Assembly: GCA_028565635.1 (NCBI GenBank)
Contig: JAOXYB010040061.1
Location: forward strand, 1-27,989
Direction of reading: 5' to 3'
Length of the DNA stretch: 27,989 bases
Origin: Phoronis ovalis
Taxonomy: Eukaryota > Phoronida > Phoronidae
The first letter of the stretch is position 1; the number at the start of each line of letters is the position of its first letter. Below, piece after piece: positions 1 to 10,800 of this stretch. The position numbers were made by a program, and so were the translations under genes. The notes beneath the pieces are model-generated. The model searched no databases and was not told the origin of the DNA. It saw nothing but the letters and a program-made list of their open reading frames with translations.

Positions 1-3000
1 TAATGGTGTACTTATGCCATGCATGAGGTATTTAGTGATCACGCTGCTCACTAGGTGTCCCCACCTTGGGCAGTATTGTTTCAACCAAGTTTTCAAACCA
101 ATCAAATTATGTCCAGTGTGGAGCAGACAGAGAGCAGACTACACATTACACAATGAAAGCAAAAGAGTTATTCAATTCATTTCTGCAGTGTTTGATTAGC
201 GTGCAAGTGCTTTCATGTTGTTTTTTTTACACCTTTTTATCCCCTGTTTTTGTGATTCACCTAAAATGTGACTATCATTGTCCTTACCATTTAATAATGC
301 ATCTTTTAACAAGATATTTGTCATCCAAAATTTCTACTGACACTAGGGTAATTTTTTTGCAAGCCTGGCTTATTTGGTTGAATAGGTACATTTGGAAACA
401 TTTTGGTACTGATACACAAAGCGTGCACAGGATGAGGAATGCCAACAAGTGCTTGAAGTCATGCCTTACTAAACAAATGCAAATATGTATATTCTTTAGT
501 CCTTATGAGTACACTGTCAACATTCTGCTATTTATTTTCATTGGACATTTTTCAGTTGCAGAGTATTTTTATAATGAAAATCCTTACATAGCATCACCTG
601 TTGTATTTGTAATACCTTTAAGCGTGTCTAAATATTTGTACAGGGAAAAATCGTTTAAAATCTAGTAGAAAAATATTTTTATCATGTGTATTGTATAATA
701 TATTTGCTTTATACTAGGATATATAAAACTCTAAGAGTTTTATATATCCTAGCTTTATATGATAAAATATGAAACTAATCGTTAAGTTTACACTTTTTTT
801 GGTTTACTGCCTCTGTATGAATAAAATAATTATGTTATTAATTCAGTCTGGCATGCCTAAAGTGATTTTTTATTTATAATTTATGAGCCGTCATATTGCA
901 AGAAAAACATCCGGGATATGGTATGTTTAAGAGAAAAGTTTCCTCAAGGAACAAATTCCATAAGCATGTCATTATTTATTTATGGACATAAAATCACCCC
1001 TTTATCCTATTATTCATTGCAGATCATAGAAAATTACATACTAGTAAAAATACCTATTGTTTTTAGTGTATTAAAAGTGAAAACAGGAAATAAAATACAA
1101 TAAAAAATTTATTTTTAGTAATAAACTAGTGCGGTTTTTAATACATAAATGAAGTAGATACCTTGATTGGTGCTAAAGCGCTCAGTACAATATAAAATTC
1201 TTGTTCAGAATCAGGAATTTTTAAAAAGTACTTATATTTGATTAGATTTCATGTATGAACAGTTAACTATTTATATTGGAATTAGAGAAAAGAAAATAGT
1301 CAATTAAATAAACACGACTATTTATCGTTGTTACGAGAAACTATTGTACAGTGACTGTGAGTTTGTTTTTCTAGCTGATAAAATATATTTTGTGTGAAAT
1401 GATTTCTGAATTCAGTACATTATATTAACGTTGTTGTGTTAGGAAGATATGAACCATTTTAAATTATGCTTTGATTTCAAACGAAAAGTTATTTTGAATT
1501 GAACCTGTTTTGCAATATGAAAGGTTATTTATTAAAACCGGCAGATGTGTTATGCCTTTCTATTGATATCTTTATTTTTGTTTGTGACTGATAGATGTAA
1601 CCAGAAATCTGTCTCTGTTTGCACTACTACTGAGCATAAAGGAGTGGATTAATAAGTTTATACATTAAGCGCTATATTAAAATTGTCTCCAAAGCTTTTT
1701 ACAGTGGAATTTGAAAGATTACTTTCGGAGAAGAAGAACCAGTGGTGTTGGTGCTCAAGTTGTGTGTATAACTAGTAGAAGAAGGTAACATTTCAATAGG
1801 ATTTCCTGCAGTTTCTTGTACCTGTCAGTGTGGTAGCCAGTACTGTGTTTACAAAGCGTATTAAGAATAGTTAGCTGTTTATTGAGTTGTTTATGAATAC
1901 ATTAACTAGGTCCTTGTTAGACAAAATCACAGGTATTGTTCTGCCATTTGTTCTGGTTTGTATGTGGTTTTAAAGAATAATATATATTCAGTTTTATGCC
2001 TTTAATGTCATGTTTTTGACTTCTATTGCCTCTTATTAAAGCTCAGCAGAAAAACACAACTGTTGAGGTTGTGGGTATGCATATGCAGAATTCTTTCAGT
2101 GAAGTTTGTTGGTTGGTGTTATCATGAAGATTAGTGTGTGTATGATGTAAATATTTTATATAAAATCTATATCTTTGTAAGTACTTGAACATTAATTACG
2201 ATAAAAAAGCATGTTTGCAGGTGTCTTAGAGGTAGCTTAGTGGAATTCCAATGGTGAACAGAAAGGTATTTATAAAAAAACATACAAAGGTACAGCTTTG
2301 CTGAATATGACCCACCGGTATGTTCTCAAAACAGTAACTTTTCACTAATACTTTCATTGAACTATATAATAAAGATTCCAACTTTTTCACAATTAATCGA
2401 GCAGAGCTCTCTTGAGAACAGTATCTTCGTTATCTCGTAATATATATTTTATCAAATTCAATTTTATGCTTTATCTTTCTTATATAGGTAAGATAGGCAT
2501 GTAATTCCCATTAGACACATTTTTGTTTATTCAGTGTTTGAGATATTGCTTGAGATGTGATGTGTTCAAGGATGCTGTAAATAGCAGGTATAGATTGTTG
2601 ACACTTCATATTATAAAAATCATGATATGGATTCTCTACTCATTAAATCATTTTATCAGTGTATTGAATTAAAAAAAATCTTGATTTATTTTATTAAATG
2701 TAGTTTTAACAAAACTAAAGTTTAAAAATGACAAATATTAGAAATGTATTAAAATTGTATCTTTATTGGCTAAAAGCCACATAATTTTATTGATTAAGGT
2801 GTATAATTACCAGGAAAGTGTGATTTTTTTACCCTTAGATTTAGAGGCTTTATATATGTTATGTTCTCGAAACAAAAAGTATGCAATATGTCACAAAGTC
2901 GGTAATCATAAAACCATAAAAAAGGAAAGAACAAATAATATGGTTGTCAAGGGATTGTTTCTTGCTTTTGCCGTTCCATTTGTAAACTAGATTGTAGCAA

Positions 3001-4717
3001 CTCCCAATTTGTGTGAATTAAAAATCCCCAAAATTTCAGTGATAAAAACATTTTAAAACAAATTGTCAGCCTGCTTCTGGGGTGATATTTGTATGATCAC
3101 ACAGTGCACCTTAGAAACTAAACAAGTACACATCAATTGATCATCGGCTTTATTCAGTAATAATCGGCTTCCCTGTTTAAATCTAAGTTTGTTTTCATTG
3201 AGAATGGTGACTTGCTTTGTATATTTTGGCATGTTTACCTATTGGATTATGCACATAGAAGCACTGTTTGATTGGGATATATATAAGGACACTTACACTT
3301 GTTGGTTTTGAATAGTAAAATCAAATGAGGCTGTGTATATTAAACCTTATCACACCCACTCATGGGAATAAGTTCAAATTTTTCGGTTTTAAATTATTTA
3401 TGCTTCGACTAAGGGTTGATGTTTTTTTGAGATTTATCATAAAGGTTCAAGAATAATTTACATTTTACATGATCACTTATGAGGAATCGATCTGTATTCA
3501 GTGTGAATATATATACTGAGTATTCTTTATTATATTTCCTGCTACTTGTTCTTGTCTAAAATTGTCAATTATATAAAGTTTACCATTCTTGAAAGATGTC
3601 CTTGAGGTATTTATCAATGTTAACAGCAATCAGATTCTTAAAGTGTAAGAAATTAAATTAACATTTATTATAGTAAGTGGGATGATTAGGTTTGCCCTAG
3701 AGCACCGGTATACTTGCTGATCAGTGGAAGTAGCTTGGAGTAGTGCAACTTATTTACCAGGCAACTCTTGCAATAATCATTAGAGGAAGTTTTAGAACTA
3801 TGTAACTTAATAAACCATGAACTCTTGGAAAGCAGTAAGGAAGTTCAGTGTGTGCTGTTTTATTTTTAAGCAGTCATCTAGATATATGTGTGTGGTATCT
3901 TACGCAAACTATTACTGTCTTTGATGAAATAGTCTAGCTTATAGATAAAGTGCACTTGTGAGACCAGTTATTCTGGAATCACAGTTTAGTGTGGTTCACG
4001 TGTGCAAGATACTTGTCTTTTCCTTTGCATTTTGCGTTTTTTTGTCTTGGAGGTATTCACTTAAATTCCAGTTGTACCAGTTTTTTTCAAACTACCGAGA
4101 CACATTTTACATTGTTTATAAGTCTGAATTTGTCTTAAGTCACATTTTTTTGTTGAAATCCTTTATTTGATAAATGACAGAAACTGTAACTCATAATTGT
4201 ATTTGGAATTGGATAAGATGTGTACCCTGGATCTAATTTGATATCTTAGATATTGACATGTGCTGCAGCAACTGGCCACTTAATATGTTGAAATTTATTT
4301 TGTTAAATATTGATCGTTTAAATTACTTATTACAGAAAAATGAGAGAATTAATCATTAGCATAAAAACGTTCAGCTATTTGATAATTTGGTAGGATTTGT
4401 TAAAATCATTATCATGGTATAATTGTTCTATTCTTGTGTGCTTTACATAATTTGTGATGACCACTTGTCTTTTCATTCCTTTATTTAGGGAGACAGGCTT
4501 GCAAAGTGAATTGATCTTTGTATAACTGTGAACTAATTAGTAGGCAATGTTTGCTAGAGATTTTTTGATGACAGTCAAATGATGCTTTCCTTTTGAAACA
4601 TATTCACGGAATTGTAATGAAACAACTATGGAGATAATTAAAGCACAAATTGGCCAGAATTTTCTTAATTCTAATTTAAAAGCACAATGGATTTTATCTT
4701 GATAAATGTGAACATTG
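1..4717. other. AT-rich region upstream of the carboxypeptidase; no coding gene recognised
   Basis: All open frames here are short and of biased AT-driven composition (Phe, Ile, Lys, Tyr, Asn). The longest (66-665) starts at TTG and has no recognisable domain. Many AATAAA hexamers occur (for example 820-825), so the left part could include the 3' UTR of an upstream gene. The rest should hold the promoter and any 5' UTR exons of the carboxypeptidase. A GC-richer patch near 1720-1784 ends at a donor-like AAG|GTAACA and is a weak candidate 5' UTR exon. No TATA box or CpG-rich promoter could be assigned with confidence. Confidence 0.6.
714..752. repeat. Perfect palindrome with 19-bp arms
   Basis: Positions 714-732 (CTAGGATATATAAAACTCT) are exactly reverse-complementary to 734-752, with a single base between them. 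The RNA or single-stranded DNA could form a hairpin, and the DNA could extrude a cruciform. It has no poly-T tract placed as in a prokaryotic terminator. Its function is unknown; it may be a remnant of a small inverted-repeat transposon. Confidence 0.85.
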
Positions 4718-4734
4718 ATGGACAAAATGCCTGA
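4687..4734 (+). promoter_or_regulatory. Candidate upstream ORF overlapping the start codon
   Basis: An ATG at 4687 opens a 15-codon frame that ends at TGA 4732-4734. It overlaps the main start codons at 4718 and 4727 out of frame. If the transcript includes this segment, it would be expected to lower initiation at ATG 4718. Whether it is transcribed is unknown. Confidence 0.3.
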
Positions 4735-4850
4735 AAATATGGAATTTGATACAAAAAGGACAACAGTTTATAGCTGTGTGCCAACACATCCTGTATATGA
4801 TAGGATGTACCCATGGGAAGTTAGTCTCTCATTCCCTGGTCCACTGTATG
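4718..4850 (+). CDS. AGBL3: Exon 1: start codon and N-terminal segment (residues 1-44)
   Basis: ATG at 4718 follows an in-frame TGA at 4709-4711, so the frame cannot extend left without splicing. A second in-frame ATG at 4727 (residue 4) has A at -3 and may be the better initiator. The donor is ATG|GTAAGT at 4851. The segment contains [17 protein letters not shown] and ends in phase 1, matching exon 2. An acceptor-like 'ctaatttaaaag' ends at 4682, so this may be the second transcribed exon behind a 5' UTR exon. The segment lies upstream of the part I can align with vertebrate CCP2/3, so it rests on splice signals and open frame alone. Confidence 0.7.
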
Positions 4851-7800
4851 GTAAGTTAAAAACATTTCTTTTTCATGTAATTTTTATTTCTTGTCATCAT
4901 TACAACTGCAATTCTCATCACTACTGTCATCATCATCAGCATAATCATTATAAGATCGTCATCATTACCACTACTCTATCTGCTGTATATATACCATTGC
5001 ATTGGGTTATAAACTTGATGCAATTTCTCATTCACTAAAACTTTGAATTATCTATGCCCCAAGAGTATCCTGGATTTTCTTCAATATATATACACTGTGT
5101 AAAAACATGGTTTGTTTGTCAATTCAATTGCAGGAAAGAATGAAGGTTACAGAGATTCCATTATATTTCGTGATTGGGAAAAAACCCACGACTATGATGT
5201 GTCGTCATCTAACTCCAGTGACTTGGAATATGATGGAAACAAAGAGCAACATAAATACCAGGATGGTAAGTATAGAACAAATATTCTATCATTGTGCTTG
5301 CCACATAAAGTTATTAATCCAAATAGTATGGAAAATGCACTGATTAGATCTTTTTCTCTTCTCACATTTTGTTCAAAAATGGGAGTAAAGGGTTGTTTAG
5401 AAACAGGTAATATAAAAAGGCATTTTTATTCATATCCTTTTTTGATGAGCAATTTTCCTAAAGTTAACTTATTTAACTGACAAATATATAATTCAGCCTC
5501 TGGTATTAGTTCTATACTTTTGAGAATTGATTTTTGATGTTGACACCAGATGGAACCATTGTAGTAATAGAGTGCTGTTATGTTTCACCGACTCCTACAT
5601 GGTGGCACTAATGTACATGGTAGCAGGTTATTCATTAGATTTGTAGATATATGTATCAGTGGATGCACACCCAACAATGTATAGCATTTGAGGATAATTT
5701 GTTAATTTGTTGTATTTAATATATTTTGTTAACAAATAAAAACATGTAAAATTGAGTTTGCTGCCAAAATATGAAAACTCTCCAACAAGTGTACTCAGTT
5801 GTAGCATTCCGTAGGAGTCATTGCTACATTGATTATTTGTAGACTTGCCCAAAGCCTGGCTAAATATTTTAACATAAAGCATTAGTTTTGGAGAAAAAAT
5901 GTTTATTCAACACTGTGTATATATGTTTTTCAACCAAAACTGCATATTTCTAAAAGTTTCGCTCCTTTACCCTTATAGCATTGCTGTTTGATTTAATAAG
6001 AAAAAAAATTAATCAAAAAGCTTAAAAAATTTTTTAGCAATGTATTAAATTTATATTTAAATTATAAATTAAAAGTAAAATTATCAGCATGAAAACTGCA
6101 TAAAAAAAATCATTTTAGACCTACGCAAGTCTAATTATTATGTTGCACGTTTACTTTCATCTTTTCCATCTCCTAGACTGATCATACAGAGAGTTTAAAT
6201 GGATGTATGTTTACTATTGATTTCAGTTATTAGTTATGTTGAATCTGAAAAGTAATCTTCTAACAGGGTTATTAATTGCAAATATTATTGGAAGAAATAA
6301 TTATTTTACAGCGTATTTCAGTTTTCCGAGGTATACAACCTAACATGGATATAGAGCAGTGGTAGTGATTTTGCTAAATATGATTACATGTACATATATA
6401 TGTGAGGACTAGTTGTCAGTCACTGGTTGACATGTTCTAATGTCTTCTAATCACATATCTCGTAAAACGCTAGTTTTTTGTATTTATGTAATAAGAGTTA
6501 TTCCATTTGTTGTGACGGAGGCAATAGGGATTGTATTCCACTAATTATAAATGTTGTTTCTCAATATACCCTTAAAACTGTCACAAAAATTTGTTTGAAG
6601 CCAATATTAATTATGGAAGCTTTAGTTTATCAAAATGATTCTTTTTCTGAATGTCTTAGGTGAAAATCAGACATTTTACAGTTGGTCACAATGTAAGGGA
6701 AAAGCAAACATTTTACTGTTCATGTTGCAAATCCTCATTTGCTTAGTTACAACTTACAGACATTTACCAATAGTTTGCAATTATCTTTAGACTGTATTAG
6801 ATATATAGACCTGTTTAAGAAGAAACAATATGAGAGAAATTAAATATATTTTTGATTGAGAAATTGACCAATCTATGACAAAATTGTACAGTTACCATGA
6901 CAACTGAAGTAGTAGCTGTGGTGGATATTTTACTGTCAGATTCAGAAACAGGACAGGAGCAACTAATAGGTTAGTACTCAGCTGCAGGTTACAACGTACT
7001 CCAAGGCTGTGTGGATGAAAAGTTTCTATGAATACATCATAATTCACATGCTATAAAATATTAAAAGTTGCCTAACAAACTGTGTTAGATACCAATGATA
7101 GCTATAGTCAGTCAGGTAAGTAAATACTGTATGAGCAGCTCTCTGTTAATACAACAGGAAAAGTGCAGGTATTGGTATAAATCATATTTGCACTGATATT
7201 GGGTATATAAAACAGATTGTATGCTTTAATTTTTTTTCCAAAATATAAGAACACATTTATTATGTAACAGTCAAGCTATTTTACTATTAAAGTGGTAGCA
7301 AAGTTGTGGTTTGTTATTGCATGAATTATCCTTTACATTCAGTTTATGTAAACTATGTTTGCATTTGTGGGTTAACATTGCTGACATTTAATTATATATA
7401 ATTCTAAATGCAGACTTTGAGCTAACTTTACTTTCCTATTGCCAAATTTGTGCTGATAGGCCAAAAACGGCGAAAAGCTGGCAACATAATTGTGAAGACG
7501 ACTTGAGTTTTTATCATGAGCAACATTTACAAACCACATGCAAATGCAATTAGAGACGAGTTCGGAATACACCTGTTACAAAAAACATTTTTTGTTGTAC
7601 ATTAAAATGTCTGGAAAACAAATGTAATTATTCGTTGAAATGTATTTTTGACTGAATAACCTCCGTCACAGCACTAATTACATGTAACATATGTTTCCCT
7701 AATGAAACACTGTAACACTTGTTTTGATGTAATTTATGTGTTGCATATTAAACCCTACAATTAGTACAGTTATTATAATGTGTTATGTAATGAAATTATG

Positions 7801-10800
7801 AATGTTTAATTGGTAAATTATAGCTATTAACTGATCAATATGGAAGAGTTGTTACAGCATTGCTTACATGGTCAGAACATTTATGCCATCATAATCCTAT
7901 ATACTTGCACAGTTTTTGGGTCTCTAGAGTGTATTTTTATGTGAATTATATTTAATTTTTTCTTGTAAAAGATGTATCTGAAAAATGCTATGGGTGACAC
8001 AATAATTGATCAGTAATTGATATATGAAAATAGCTGAGAAATCTAATTATTTTATCACAAGGCAATTTCCCATTGCTTTTGATTTCTCCAACTTTACCTA
8101 AGCCTTATTCTTTTTTATACTCAGACAGTAAAGCCGGACAAGAAGATACCTCTCGTTCAAGACAAGTTGTGTATGATTTTCAGCAAGGAAGAATGGTTCC
8201 CAAATTACGTGAACCACGGCAACTATATGCTAGTTCAAAAGAACTAGGTCCACAGCAGGCTGCTAGATGGTAAGTTTCCACTTTGCTTTGGGTATCGTGT
8301 GGTAAAATACCCTAGATTTATATCTGAAATTATATAGAAATAGTCACCTATATAAAATTAATTTTTGTAAACAGTTAAAATTTTTACTCTTTGGACAAGA
8401 CGCAGAACAATTAGTGTCAAAATTATTCTTTTTTCTCACTACTTCAAGAAATACTAACAATATTGACTGAATTAGTGTATAATTATAATGTTTATTTTTG
8501 AATAAAAAAACTCAGTCAAATGTAACAATAAATTCCTCTTTTTTTTACTTTGCAAATCCTCTTAATTAGTCATTGATTTCACTAATTGCCTCTCCATATA
8601 ACACAAATCCATGATTCTGTAAGGGTGAATTTAGTAGAAGAATTTTGGGCAATATTTTGAATCCAATTGGAGATTTAATAGTCATACAATATGTAGATGA
8701 AAAGGGAAGGGATGTGTACAGAACTCAAATATAAATCTGCCACAATGTAATATGTACTGAATTCTGTGGGCGTTTGTCAGCAGTAGACTGATTCGAGTTA
8801 ATGTTTTATGACCACCTACATTGTATGAAAGCAATGTATTTTATTAATAAATTTCATGCATGTTACAGTTATATAACAAAGAATTTCAAGATGCATCACG
8901 TATACATTATGAATTCATGTCTTAAATGGTGCACTATATAAACTACTGGCTTCCTACATACTTATCAATTCTTAATTCAAACATACCGATGAAATAAAGT
9001 AAGGTTGCAGCAAAGACGAAATCAATGAACAACATTTAATTAATAAATAGTTCTGTTTAAGGAAGATTAAATGGGTTATTTATCAATTTTCTTTTTCACG
9101 GTTTCAGAACCATTTTATAAATATAGATTGAGCAAATATACGTCTTAGTGATAATGCACTTTCAGCTCTACTGATTAAATGCTTTCAATAAATAGCTGAT
9201 ATTACAGGAAATTAAAAATGAACCTGATGTTCTGTAAAAACATGTTTTAAGTAATTATTTTAAAAAATTAGAACATGCGTCGTGTAACACACGATATAAT
9301 AATGTAGTGATATAACAAGATAGCAAGTACTTGCGATACTGTTCATAAGAGAGATAAGCATAAAACAAGAAAAATGTTGTTATGTATGGTATAACATTAT
9401 TTCATGACAGAAACTTAAAATATAAAGTGAGTTGCAATGAATAAATGGAGTGTTATAATTACTTCCTTTGGTCTTTTCAACTTAAAATGTCTTTAATAGC
9501 AACCAGAAAATAATTTGCAATAAAAAAAGTTCAACTGAAAGAGCATTTTTCTTAATTGTTAAGAATTTATTTCTCTATGTTAATATTCCACTATCATACT
9601 TTTGCAATGAAAAAAGCATATTAAATTATTCCAAGGTAAAATGAAGAATTCATGAGCTATTCGTATGACTGATCACTTGATTATCACAATGATTGGCTAT
9701 CCCACATTAACTGTTAGTGCGCAAACTGTATATAAACTATTTTTTAACAATACACTTTCCAGGCCTGCAGAAAAGTACTAGTAGCCCTGGAATATGTATG
9801 CTGCATTGTGTGATGTACACTAAAGAAAGAATTACTGGAGTGAGAATCAATAAACAAACAATCAAGAATCTGTGCATTTTTTTTTTGTTCCAGGCCATCT
9901 GAAATTGAAGTGCAAGAAGAGGGAGTTAAACACATACCCTATGTTCCTCCTGTACCAGAACCTTTTTATAAGCCAAGTAAGTTATTATTTTTTTTCCAGT
10001 TAATGTGCAGCACTGCTGATATCATTAAACAAATTTTTGGGGTTAGGGGATTGTCTTTGGTTAGATTTTAAATGAAACTCAACAATTTTTAAATAGCTCT
10101 GAAAGGTTGTCAATCGCGATCTGTATCAGTTAATAAACTTGTCTTCAAGTTTTTTATAGTCTGACCAGTTGTTAGAAATAGTGGCATTACAATAAGCATT
10201 ACATGTAACTATATAATTATCTCAACAATAAACGGTTAACATGTTGCGCCAACTGTACGCCAAACACAATAACAGTCATTGCTTATTTACCCTGGGGTTA
10301 GGTGTGTGCAGCTGCCAAATACAGACATTTCCTTAATAGCATTCATGTAGACACCAAGTGCAAACCTGAAGAAAAGTCTTTTTAACAAAATGCAGATTGA
10401 TGAAAACTAAATAATTATGTATTATCTTCAGATCTGAAGAAAGAATATAAACCTTTGTCTTTTTAGCTGGGTATGAGAAAAGACCGTTGATACAGGGCGA
10501 AGAACAGGGCAGAGTGGTGTATGAATATGAGCCTATGTGTGGACCTTTTGTAAGTTTTATCTTCCATTCAGGTAGCATTTTGTGTTTAAGCACATGTTCA
10601 AGTATATTTTGCAAATTCAGGAAAATGTGTCCTTAAATGTTTATGAGCAGCTGTCCTATAATGATCTTAGATGGTTATGATTTCCACTACTAAGCCTGAG
10701 ATAATTTTTGACATGGCAATATGAGTCATGAACTCTCTTTCCAGCATTCACAGGTTCTTGATGTGACATCCTATAGGTATAAATATATTTCAACAAAAAA

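Larger units (their letters stand above)
5266..8124 (+). other. AGBL3: Intron 2 (2.86 kb)
   Basis: GTAAGT to CAG. AT-rich with no repeat family that I recognise. It contains the two candidate in-frame exons at 6892-6969 and 7089-7115, described separately. The minus-strand frames in it lack domains. Confidence 0.8.

Noticed and set aside
66-665. 199-codon open frame near the left edge
   Set aside because: It starts at TTG, has AT-driven composition and no recognisable motif. It looks like chance open DNA or UTR.
4851-5038. His-rich continuation of exon 1 ([17 protein letters not shown])
   Set aside because: It lies beyond a consensus GTAAGT donor and is simply the translation of the ATC/CAT microsatellite.
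9763-9800. Alternative acceptor and exon in intron 3 ('cactttccag|gcctgcag')
   Set aside because: In the required phase it reads PAEKY and then stops. At best it is a decoy or poison exon; the conserved exon 4 at 9894 is clearly the real one.
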